Shown piece by piece: positions 32,651-39,444 of a stretch of DNA of 39,444 bases. Location: the NCBI GenBank assembly GCA_049515555.1, contig JBEKTY010000065.1:1-39444 (forward strand), given 5' to 3'. Made by a program: the position numbers and the translations under genes. Under the pieces are notes generated by a model, which was not told where the DNA came from, searched no databases, and worked only from the letters and a program-made list of their open reading frames with translations. Numbering within the stretch: position 1 is the first letter of the stretch; each line of letters begins with the position of its first letter. Source of the DNA: JBEKTY01 sp049515555. GTDB taxonomy: Bacteria; Planctomycetota; Planctomycetia; Pirellulales; Thermoguttaceae.

Positions 32651-33667
32651 GGTCTGCTCCTTGGCTGCCGGCGGATCAAGAAAGGCCAGATTCGGCCATT
32701 ATGGCCGGGGAGGCCGGGACCCGGCAAGGGCGGCGGCCAAGATTTTTCTGACCGCCAACTGCCGTCCGCCTTTGCGCCTTTACGCCTTTGCGTGATCCTA
32801 ATCAGTTTCTCTCGCAAAGGCGCTAAGCCGGTATTTCGGCCTTTCGTTGTCGAACTGTCGAACAGTCGACCGCCTCGGAGTACCTTTCAGAAGTTACCGC
32901 GTTTGATGCGTCCGTAACCAGTTGACGGCCTTGCACTAACGGTCTTGCCGCCGAACGTAAAGTCATACGTCTCCAGAGGTACGTGTTCGACTTTCGCCGT
33001 TCCTGGCTGCCTAACCCCTTTGCCGCCTTCGACTTTCGCCATTCTTAATGAGCCCGGCGTGCGCGCAGCTTTGAAATCTGCGAACAACTGAGCCACCGAT
33101 GGACACAGATTGACACAGATTCTTCTCTCGCCTTGGGTTCCCATTTTGCACTTTGCGGTGTTCGCTCGTGGGCGTTGGGTCTTTGGTCTTTGGACTTTGG
33201 TCTTGGGTCTTTGGTCTTGGGTCTTCATCTTTCCACCTCCATCCGTTCGTCTTTCCGCCTTCCGCCCCAATCCCTAATCCCCAGCCCCATACCTATACAT
33301 TTGTACCATATTTGCCGGCTAATTGCAAGAGCAGTTTCTTTGACCAGATTTCAAGGCCGGAATCGCTTTCGGGGCCGGGGAATTCTCCCTATCCCACAAC
33401 AATTAGGCTATTTGTCCCCGTCCCTGGACTCATCTAACCGCCTCTGTCCGTCAATAGGCGCCCGTGCCCCCTTCCTCCCCCCTTTCGTCCCCCGAAATTG
33501 GCGCGAATCTGGAAACCAAGGGAAGCCAGCCCGGAGAATCCCCTAATTGACATCCCGCAGCCGGCTTATCAAAATGATGAGCGGTCAGAATGGAGGATAG
33601 GCGGGCCATACTGACCCGCTAGGGGGCGAACTGAGGAAGCAATATCCCACGCATACGGGGCGTTCTC
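32651..33667. other. 1-kb spacer, mostly low-complexity repeats
   Basis: It contains repeated cgcctttgcg words near 32765-32830, a (GGTCTTTGG/GGTCTTGGG)n tract at about 33175-33230 and the TTCCGCCTTCCGCC core near 33252. A minus-strand frame (32887-33270) is partly made of this repeat (QRPKTKVQRPKTQRP) and is not a gene. Its last 35 codons (YDFTFGGKTV, ending YGRIKRGNF) look less random and could be an eroded gene end; I recognise no family. A weak promoter for the NYN gene lies at 33547. Confidence 0.5.
33547..33575 (+). promoter_or_regulatory. Possible promoter of the NYN gene
   Basis: TTGACA at 33547-33552 is followed after 17 bp by CAAAAT at 33570-33575. The -35 is perfect and the -10 is poor. 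It lies 93 bp before the ATG. Confidence 0.3.
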
Positions 33668-34318
33668 ATGGAGGCGAAGTCGCTTTGCCGCATCGGGGTC
33701 TTCTACGACGGGTCCTATTTCACCTACGCGCGGAGGCACTTCTACTTCGATCGTAAGCTGGGATGGTTGGATCTTCGTCCTTTCCACGGCCTGCTGGAGA
33801 ATTTCATTCGCACCAAGGAACAGGGCTACACCCACTATCGAGTGGTCTACGGAGCCTGGTTCCAAGGTCTCTTCGGTGTTGGGCAGGCCGAGGAGCGGCA
33901 ACTCAAGGCCGATCGGAACCTGTACGACGATCTGATGCATGCTGGTATTGATCCCAAGTTTATGCCAATGCCCCAATCCGGTTATTCGGAGAAAGGGGCT
34001 GACGTTGCACTGGCAATTGATGCGATGCAAGTTGGTTTAAGCGGTCTGATCGACATAGCAGTCCTCGTCACCGGTGACGCCGACTTCGTACCCTTGGTTC
34101 GAGCCCTGATGAAACAGGGGGTCAGGGTCATGGCCGCATACTTCGACTACAAGGATGGGGACCACAAGAGCTTCATCAACGAACGATTGGCTAACGTGTG
34201 CAACTATACCGTGGACGTGAACGGAATGGAGAGGGATAAGGACTTCAAAGCGATCTTCAAGGGCCTGTTCCGAAGACACGAAGACAGTCCGGGGGAATCC
34301 CTGAGACAGCATTCGTAA
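33668..34318 (+). CDS. NYN-domain (LabA/DUF88-type) protein
   Basis: A 216-residue protein with a PIN-like NYN nuclease fold. The acidic residues expected in the active site are present: IGVFYDGSYF near residue 9, KGADVALAIDAM near 109 and LVTGDADFVPLVRAL near 132. Family members cleave RNA or act as scaffolds in RNA turnover and phage or stress responses. The C-terminal 50 residues are charged and not part of the core. The start at 33668 is the first ATG but has only a weak ribosome site. Its base composition is a little lower in GC than that of the neighbours. The gene lies next to an incomplete toxin-antitoxin locus, which may mean a small island, but no direct link is shown. Confidence 0.82.
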   Translation: MEAKSLCRIGVFYDGSYFTYARRHFYFDRKLGWLDLRPFHGLLENFIRTKEQGYTHYRVVYGAWFQGLFGVGQAEERQLKADRNLYDDLMHAGIDPKFMPMPQSGYSEKGADVALAIDAMQVGLSGLIDIAVLVTGDADFVPLVRALMKQGVRVMAAYFDYKDGDHKSFINERLANVCNYTVDVNGMERDKDFKAIFKGLFRRHEDSPGESLRQHS

Positions 34319-34580
34319 CTCAATGGACTGCGAAATAATTCTATATGCTGCCGCCGGAACTCCGGAACGCTTATTTTTGAAAGACAACGAAGCGGCGTTG
34401 TTCATCCAAGCGTGGTCTCCTCTCCGGTTCGGCGATGCCTATTGCCTGAAACAAAGCAACTGCCATCACATACGCAATGAGCGCGTTGTCCGTATCTCCC
34501 TCATGTCCCTCGATGCAGCCTACGTGAACCCTGACTCGTCCTCCAGCACGAAGCGTATTCGTTTCCAAACCACAGGCTTG

Positions 34581-34670
34581 CTACTGGTTCCGGACCCGAA
34601 TCGTAACTGAATTGGCGGTTCGTTTGGCAACCACTTCGTCGGTGAGGAGTCCGAACTCCCTGAGCGTCAC
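34581..34670 (-). pseudogene. Stump of a DUF5615 PIN-like toxin gene
   Basis: Directly after DUF433, a GTG at 34670 overlaps the antitoxin stop as GTGA. It opens a frame TLREFGLLTDE, which matches the start of many DUF5615 toxins as I remember them. After about 12 codons the similarity ends, and a stop follows at 34581. No later part of the toxin (with its acidic active-site residues) is visible downstream. The toxin therefore seems to be deleted or replaced. Confidence 0.5.
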
Positions 34671-34897
34671 GGGACGACCTCGGCCGACAGGACGACCTCA
34701 TTCTTCAGGAAGTGTGCGGCATACTGGAGCGCTTCTTCGACGTCCTCGGCGGCAAGGTGCGGATACGCGCGGAGGATCTCGCTGCGGCTGGCCCCCGACG
34801 CTGCCAGCTCCAGGATGAACTCGACGCTGATCCGCGTGCCCTTAATACACGGCTTGCCGCCGAGCACGTTCGGGCTGAATACGATGCGGGTAAACAT
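34667..34897 (-). CDS. DUF433-family antitoxin
   Basis: A 76-residue protein of the DUF433 family (VapB-like antitoxin with a winged-helix or HTH fold). The ATG at 34897 has a GAGGAG site. The sequence MFTRIVFSPNVLGGKPCIKG followed by TRISVEFILELAASG, SEILRAYPHLAAEDVEEAL and AHFLKNE is a textbook member of normal length. Such proteins are usually cotranscribed with a DUF5615 PIN-like toxin and may repress their own operon. Here the downstream partner survives only as a short N-terminal stump. Confidence 0.85.
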   Translation of the reverse strand: MFTRIVFSPNVLGGKPCIKGTRISVEFILELAASGASRSEILRAYPHLAAEDVEEALQYAAHFLKNEVVLSAEVVP

Positions 34898-35000
34898 GGT
34901 TCGTCTCCTCATTAGCCAATTGTACCACGAAGGTCGCGCGGCGGTACTGGGGCGCGCCAATTAGGAACCGCGTCAGAATAACCTGCATATCTTTCAAAGA

Positions 35001-35081
35001 GGGTGGCACGCCCTGAGCGTAGCAAAGGGCGTGGCGGACCCGCAAAGCACGCCCTTCGCTACGCTCAGGGACGTGCCACCC
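35001..35081. repeat. Long hairpin between DUF433 and hemY
   Basis: Arms 35001-35033 and 35048-35081 are nearly perfect reverse complements (gggtggcacg...cgtgccaccc outside, gggcgtg/cacgccc inside) around a 14-bp loop. It sits 30 bp beyond the hemY stop and can serve as its transcription end. It also contains the word cctgagcgtagc, which I recall from other planctomycete spacers. Confidence 0.75.
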
Positions 35082-35110
35082 AATTGATCAACTTATCTTG
35101 ACGCGGCGCC

Positions 35111-36547
35111 TTACTGCTGACCGCCCAGAATTCGCTCGGCGGCCAGCTCGCCGCTGTGGATGCAGTCGGGAATGCCAACGCCGTGATAGGCGTTGCCGGC
35201 CAGTTGCAGGCCGGGAAGGTTGGCCAGGCGGGCCTCGATCCGCGCGATGCGGGCCAGGTGCCCCACGTGATATTGCGGCATGGTCCGCGGCCAATGGGCC
35301 ACGTCGCAAAAAACCGGCTCGCCGCGGATCCCCAACAGCGGCGCCAGGTGCTCCAGGACCAGCGGGCAGAGCTCGTCGTCGGGCATCTCAGCCAGCTCCG
35401 GCCGCCGCGCGCCGCCGACGAATACCCGCAACAGCGTCTTGCCTTCCGGCGCCCGATGCGGATACTTCTGGCTGCTGAAGCTGCAGGCCAGGATCGGGCT
35501 CTGTTCGATCGCCGGCACGACGGCGCCCGTGCCGTCCAGCGGGTGGGCGATCTGGCGGCGGTCGTAGCCCAAGGAGACGATGGCGGTGCCGGAATGCTCG
35601 ATGGCGGCCAGGTCGGCGGCCAGCTCGATGTCGACCGGCATGAGCAGCCCGGCGGCCACATGCGCGGGGGCGGCCACGATCACGGCGTCGAACTCGGCGG
35701 GCGGCGTGGGCGGCGGCGCCGAGCTGAGGCCGCCGGCCAGCCGCAGCCGCCACAGGCTGCCGCATTGCTCGATCCGCTCGACAGGCGTGCTGAGGCGGAC
35801 GGCGGCGGCCGGCAAGCGGGCGGCCAGGGCCTCGACCAGGGCCGACAAGCCATTGGCGAGCGTGACGAACATGCTATAGCGGGCCCCGCTCTCGACCGGC
35901 GCAGAGCGCCGCCCTTTACGCTCTTGCCGCATGGCCCGGATCAGGCTCCCGTACTGCCGCTCCATCTGGTGAAAGCGGGCCAGCGTGGCCTCGACACTGA
36001 GCTTCTCCATGTCGGCCGCATAGACCGCGCCTACCAGCGGCTCGACCAACCGCTGGAACACCTCGCGACCGAGTCGCCGGCGGACGAAATGGGCCATGCT
36101 CTCGTCTTCTTCCCCCCGGCGGGGAGGGATGAAATATTCCAGTGCCGCCCGGAGTTTCCCCAACGGGCTGAGGATGGGCGTGACGGCCAGCGGCCAGATC
36201 TGCGTGGGGGCCATCATCAGGAACCCGTCGGGCAGCCGGCACAATCGGCCATGCCGGACCACGAAGGTCCGCCGGCAATTGGGGTTCGTCTGGATGATCT
36301 GGTCGCCCAGTCCCAGCCGCCGACAGAGGGCCAGGCCCCAGGGCACGGTGGTAATGAAATTGTCGGCACTTTGCTCGATCTGAAAGCCGTCGCGGCGGAT
36401 GGTGGAAACGACGCCGCCTAGCCTGGGGCCGGCCTCGAACAGCGTCGGCCCGGCCGGCCCGGCCAGCTCGACCAGGCGGCTGGCCGCGGCCAGGCCGGCG
36501 ATCCCGCCGCCGATCACGGCAATCTTCTTCGCAGTGGAATCAGACAT
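35111..36547 (-). CDS. hemY: Protoporphyrinogen/coproporphyrinogen oxidase (HemY type)
   Basis: A 478-residue FAD-dependent oxidase of haem biosynthesis. It starts AKKIAVIGGGIAGLAAASRL, the dinucleotide-binding fold, followed by FEAGPRLGGVVSTIRRDGF near residue 37 and the conserved SADNFIT near 60. The later PLVGAVYAADMEKLSVEAT segment near 165 and the C-terminal LAGNAYHGVGIPDCIHSG near 450 are characteristic of HemY/HemG2-type proteins. It would take protoporphyrinogen IX to protoporphyrin IX, or coproporphyrinogen III to coproporphyrin III, at the membrane. Sequence alone does not decide between these pathways. It begins with ATG at 36547 without a clear ribosome site, and a 12-bp palindrome sits just upstream. 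No other haem gene lies beside it. Confidence 0.9.
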   Translation of the reverse strand: MSDSTAKKIAVIGGGIAGLAAASRLVELAGPAGPTLFEAGPRLGGVVSTIRRDGFQIEQSADNFITTVPWGLALCRRLGLGDQIIQTNPNCRRTFVVRHGRLCRLPDGFLMMAPTQIWPLAVTPILSPLGKLRAALEYFIPPRRGEEDESMAHFVRRRLGREVFQRLVEPLVGAVYAADMEKLSVEATLARFHQMERQYGSLIRAMRQERKGRRSAPVESGARYSMFVTLANGLSALVEALAARLPAAAVRLSTPVERIEQCGSLWRLRLAGGLSSAPPPTPPAEFDAVIVAAPAHVAAGLLMPVDIELAADLAAIEHSGTAIVSLGYDRRQIAHPLDGTGAVVPAIEQSPILACSFSSQKYPHRAPEGKTLLRVFVGGARRPELAEMPDDELCPLVLEHLAPLLGIRGEPVFCDVAHWPRTMPQYHVGHLARIARIEARLANLPGLQLAGNAYHGVGIPDCIHSGELAAERILGGQQ

Positions 36548-36933
36548 GATATACGGAATGACGCGTCATCTGCCGCCCCTGGATGGCGTCAAGGCGGCCT
36601 TCGGGCGCGGCCGTAAAGTAGAGTAGGGATTATGGATTAGCGACTGGTGCTCTGTCAAATCATTTCCCCCTACAAAATCCGTGGCGGGCGTGCCAAGCTC
36701 GTCTTGGCGAAATCGGCCGGTTTTGGTACCGTATCGCCCGTCTGACCTGCGTGGCCGAGGAGGTGGCCTCGCGGGCGGCCGTCCAAGACGAATCCATTCT
36801 CCCACTGGGAGAGGGGCGGGGAGTCATGGAAGAAACCGTGAAGAGAATCCTGGACGGCCACGAGGAACATGGATTGGTGCAACCGTCACGGCCCCCGCGG
36901 GCCGTCAGCGGCCTACATGGAAGGACGGCCAGC
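36548..36933. other. Divergent spacer between hemY and the acetyltransferase
   Basis: About 385 bp. It contains the palindrome at 36558-36569. Frames across the region are extensions of the acetyltransferase frame without start signals. No other promoter is obvious to me. Confidence 0.45.
36558..36569. promoter_or_regulatory. 12-bp perfect palindrome before hemY
   Basis: ATGACGCGTCAT reads the same on both strands and ends 11 bp before the hemY ATG. Its position and symmetry suit a repressor site, but a single copy is weak evidence. Confidence 0.3.
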
Positions 36934-37455
36934 ATGCATTCCGATCAGAAACGCGAGGTCCGGGTCCATATCCGGTGGATGATCCGCCGCGACATGGCCG
37001 AGGTCCTCCAGATCGAGCGGGAGAACTTCGAGTTCTCTTGGGTGGACGAAGATTTCGTCCGCTGCCTGCGGCAGCGCAACTGTATCGGCATGGTGGCCGA
37101 ATACGAGGACCGCGTCGTGGGCTTCATGATTTACGAGCTGCACAAGTCGCGGATCCACGTGCTGAACTTCGCCGTGGCCGCGGCCTACAAGCGGCATGGC
37201 GTAGGCAGCCAGATGGTGGCCAAGCTGATCGCCAAGCTCTCGCCCGCGCGCCGCAGCCGCATCGTCCTGGAGGTCCGCGAGACGAACCTCGCGGCCCAAT
37301 TGTTCTTCCGCGAGAACGGCTTCCGCGCGATCTCCGTCCTGCACAAGTATTATGACGACACGCCGGAAGACGCCTACCTGATGCAGTACCGCTACCGCTC
37401 GGAGAGGCAATCGGTCGTCGAGCCGAGTAATCGCATCACCCGCCTGGCCGGATAG
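36934..37455 (+). CDS. rimI: GNAT acetyltransferase, RimI-like
   Basis: A 173-residue acetyl-CoA-dependent acetyltransferase. The ATG at 36934 is preceded by AAGGA. The frame is open upstream to 36751 with no start signal. The order fits RimI: an N-terminal strand and helix VRWMIRRDMAEVLQIERENF-like region (written here only in outline), then VGFMIYELHKSRIHVLNFAV near residue 67, the pyrophosphate-binding AYKRHGVGSQM near 87, LEVRETNLAAQLFFRENGF near 112 and a YRY end. RimI acetylates the N-terminus of ribosomal protein S18. Planctomycete GNATs with this layout are usually so annotated, but other protein substrates are possible. It ends shortly before a hairpin that fits a terminator. Confidence 0.75.
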   Translation: MHSDQKREVRVHIRWMIRRDMAEVLQIERENFEFSWVDEDFVRCLRQRNCIGMVAEYEDRVVGFMIYELHKSRIHVLNFAVAAAYKRHGVGSQMVAKLIAKLSPARRSRIVLEVRETNLAAQLFFRENGFRAISVLHKYYDDTPEDAYLMQYRYRSERQSVVEPSNRITRLAG

Positions 37456-37859
37456 CGTGCTGACCGTGCCTTCGTAGCCGTTCACGGCATGGGCGGTAGC
37501 AGGCACACGGAGTGTGCCTGCTACTTTTGCGCGGGGACGCGAGCGGTTGCGTGCCTTCTTAAATTGCGGCGTGGCAAGGCTTTACGGCTCAAGGCGGGGG
37601 TAGCTGGGGTCATTCGGAAGATGGGCAGGGTGCGCAATCTTTGCCGGTTTTTCCGGTTATTCTGCCCGGCGGTGTCAGACTTTGCGGGCTAGGGAGTCTG
37701 TGCGTCAAGTTCCGCTTGTAACGCTTCCGATGAAGATTCTGGTTATATCGCTTGTATCGGTGGCGCTGACCTGAACGTCGGGCGGCCAACCACATTGGGC
37801 CCGCCCGGGCGATGCCCGCGCCGCCGGCAAGCGTCTGACATCGTAGGGGGGATTGTCTC
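37456..37859. other. Spacer before the last gene
   Basis: About 400 bp with the terminator hairpin at 37496-37528. I see nothing else in it beyond the GGGGGG ribosome site of the last gene. Confidence 0.45.
37496..37528 (+). terminator. Rho-independent terminator-like hairpin after rimI
   Basis: A 12-13 bp perfect stem (gtagcaggcaca/tgtgcctgctac) closed by a short cgga-like loop at 37496-37524 is followed directly by TTTT. It lies 41 bp after the rimI stop. The stem has the same sequence as the outer arms of the inverted repeat at 29283-29359, so a repeat family may double as terminators. Confidence 0.6.
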
Positions 37860-39161
37860 ATGCCATCTCATTTGCGCCTGGCACTTACAGCCACTCTGGC
37901 GGCGATCGGACTCGGCGCGATGCCCTTGGCCCGGGGGGCCGACATCAGCGACCGGGAGGAAATCTTGGGCCGGCAACAGATCCGAGCCGAGCTGGCGACA
38001 GCTATGGCGAGCGGACACTTGAGCCCTTCGGCCCAGTACCAAATCATGATGGATGCCAGGGAGGTATTGCGGCCCGAGGACCTGCCGGGGGTGGAGCGGG
38101 CGCTGGAGCGATTGGCGTCGGGCGACGCCCCGGCTGGGCGGCAACCGCGGCGGCTGGCCGCGGAGGTGACGGCCGAGGTTCCGCCTGCGACGGGCCCCGC
38201 GGCCGATCCGGCCCAGCCCGACCAAACGCCACCCGAAGCGATCGCACCGGGCGTGATCTCCGGCGACGAAGCGCCGGCCGAGGCATGTCAGCCGTATTGC
38301 GACGGTCCGTGCTGCTACCCCGGCGACGGCTGGCAGCCCGGCAGCCGGTGGCCGCGACTGAGCGCGATGTGCGTGGAGGCGTCCAGCACGATCGACGGAT
38401 TCAAGGGCGCGATGGACCCGCTGGACACCAACGGCAACTTCGGGCTGGGGGTGGGCGTGAACATCGGCATGCCCCTGTTCCCGCGGCTGGGAATCGGCGT
38501 GCAGGCCGGCACCAAGGAGATCGTGAGCGATTTTAGCGGCACGTTGTTCACCAATAGCGACGCGCGGAGCCAGAACTTCACCACGGTCGGTTTCTTCCAG
38601 CGGATTCCCGCCTGCCGCAACAGCAGCCTGGATTGGGGGTTCGTCTACGACTGGTTGTTCGAGGATTATTACGATAAGTTCCGGTATGGGCAGTGGCGGG
38701 CCAAGGTGGCCTGGGAAATGAATCCTTGGAACGAGGTCGGCGTGTGGACGGCGCTTTGCAACCACGCCGCCACCGGCACGATCGACCTGACGCCCATCGG
38801 CGGCGGGCTGACGGAGGTGGCTTTCCGCCCGATCAACCAGGGAAGCGTGTACTGGCGGCACACCTGGTGCAATGACGCCAATTTGACGTTCCGGCTGGGC
38901 CTGGCCGAGAAGCCCAACGACATGATCTTCGGCGCCGAGAGCCGAGTCCCGATCAGTCCACGGCTTTCGGTGATCGGCAATTTCAGTTATCTTCTACCGA
39001 GGGACCCGGGTGGGGCCCTAGGGCAGTCGGAGGAGAACTGGAACCTGTCGGTGGGGTTGGAGTTCACGCCGGGCGGCATCGGCCGCTGCCTGAGAAACCG
39101 CTTCGCCCCGCTGTTCGGGGTGGCTGACAACGGTACGTTCGCGGTCCGCGAGACCGAGTAG
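37860..39161 (+). CDS. Exported beta-barrel-like protein of planctomycete type
   Basis: A 433-residue protein. It starts with ATG at 37860 after AGGGGGG and a signal peptide of about 27 residues ending in ARGA. A charged helical region (EEILGRQQIRAELATAMASG) and a Pro/Ala-rich linker to about residue 140 come next, followed by CQPYCDGPCCYPGDG, a compact Cys cluster that may form disulfides. The C-terminal 280 residues have alternating strands with aromatic ends (FGLGVGVNIGMPLFPRLGIG, SLDWGFVYDWLFEDYYD, WNLSVGLEFTPGG) like outer-membrane barrels. It resembles a planctomycete-only family that I recall as DUF6666, but I am not sure of that name. No function is known. Confidence 0.65.
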   Translation: MPSHLRLALTATLAAIGLGAMPLARGADISDREEILGRQQIRAELATAMASGHLSPSAQYQIMMDAREVLRPEDLPGVERALERLASGDAPAGRQPRRLAAEVTAEVPPATGPAADPAQPDQTPPEAIAPGVISGDEAPAEACQPYCDGPCCYPGDGWQPGSRWPRLSAMCVEASSTIDGFKGAMDPLDTNGNFGLGVGVNIGMPLFPRLGIGVQAGTKEIVSDFSGTLFTNSDARSQNFTTVGFFQRIPACRNSSLDWGFVYDWLFEDYYDKFRYGQWRAKVAWEMNPWNEVGVWTALCNHAATGTIDLTPIGGGLTEVAFRPINQGSVYWRHTWCNDANLTFRLGLAEKPNDMIFGAESRVPISPRLSVIGNFSYLLPRDPGGALGQSEENWNLSVGLEFTPGGIGRCLRNRFAPLFGVADNGTFAVRETE

Positions 39162-39444
39162 GAGTTAGAGGACGTGAATCTCTCGGCCGAAAAACGATTC
39201 TGGCGACGTAAGTCCTTATTTCATGGTTCAATTTGCGACGAAAAATAACGACTTACGACAACGGCTTTGAAAGATTCACAACCTCTTAGGAGTTAGGAGT
39301 AGCCTGACGGCGGCGTGGCGGCCTTAAGGCCCTGCGTTGGAGGGTGCGGGGTGCCTAACCTACTTCTGCTTCTCCCGTTTTCTCACGCCACTGCCGCTCC
39401 CCGCCTTCTGACTTTCTCTTCTAACTTCTAACTCCTAACTTCTG
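39162..39444. repeat. Right-end spacer with short AGGAGTTAG repeats
   Basis: The plus strand reads ttaggagttaggagtag near 39287, and the complementary version ctaacttctaactcctaac appears at the end (39420-39442), so the two flank about 120 bp as inverted copies. No gene is visible before the window ends. Confidence 0.5.

Noticed and set aside
30929..32917. 662-residue plus-strand frame opposite the symporter
   Set aside because: An antisense shadow with His/Arg/Gln-rich composition and no family.
34323..34610. 95-residue plus-strand frame directly after the NYN gene
   Set aside because: No ribosome site, no family, and a composition no better than the opposite strand. I see nothing to call it a gene, though a small NYN partner cannot be excluded.

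Overview
The window looks like a fragment of a high-GC planctomycete chromosome, probably from a metagenome assembly. The evidence is: a secreted calpain-type protease with the planctomycete N-terminal signature LEPR-xLL (here ESLETRLLLSG); two exported PQQ-type beta-propeller proteins; outer-membrane barrel proteins including a DUF3034 member; and gene-poor spacers full of palindromic repeats of the kind seen across this phylum. The first gene is cut by the left edge. A few genes (the left-edge membrane protein, the zinc-ribbon protein, the CcbP-like protein and the NYN protein) look less GC-rich than their neighbours by eye and may be recent arrivals.

The left third (1-15.7 kb) holds, in order: a truncated membrane protein, a duplicated zinc-ribbon protein, an SMP-30/gluconolactonase, a secreted protein whose frame is crossed by one TGA, a NapH-like membrane polyferredoxin with a small partner, a selenocysteine tRNA (selC), a PQQ propeller, the calpain-type protease, and a large one-polypeptide restriction-modification enzyme of the type ISP/IIG kind. 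The main discovery candidate is here. The gene on the minus strand at 3142-4827 reads through an in-frame TGA (3307-3309) into 54 further well-formed codons. A perfect 8-bp hairpin begins 13 nt after the TGA, in the position of a bacterial SECIS element. The tRNA that would decode it lies only 2 kb away (6801-6896). I read it as a probable exported selenoprotein of unknown function.

The middle (15.7-23.9 kb, minus strand) is a tightly coupled seven-gene heterodisulfide-reductase-like operon. In transcription order it is hdrB, hdrA, mvhD, a 2x[4Fe-4S] ferredoxin, an hdrA-mvhD fusion, an hdrD-like gene (HdrC and HdrB domains fused) and hdrC. Nearly all junctions overlap or almost touch. Two FAD-carrying HdrA proteins and two MvhD modules suggest a double electron-bifurcating or confurcating complex. 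No hydrogenase, formate dehydrogenase or NADH module is encoded nearby, so the electron donor and acceptor are unknown. A DNA motif upstream (GTGATATATG) recurs upstream of the neighbouring cysteine synthase operon, which hints at shared control.

The right third (24-39.4 kb) holds a DUF3034 barrel protein, cysK with a small upstream gene, a CcbP-like calcium-binding protein, a second PQQ propeller, an operon of a sodium:solute symporter, a small membrane protein and a UROD-family protein, an NYN-domain protein, a DUF433 antitoxin with only a stump of its toxin, hemY (protoporphyrinogen or coproporphyrinogen oxidase), a RimI-like acetyltransferase and a secreted barrel-like protein. Several perfect inverted repeats, two of them with 29-bp arms, are scattered through the spacers.
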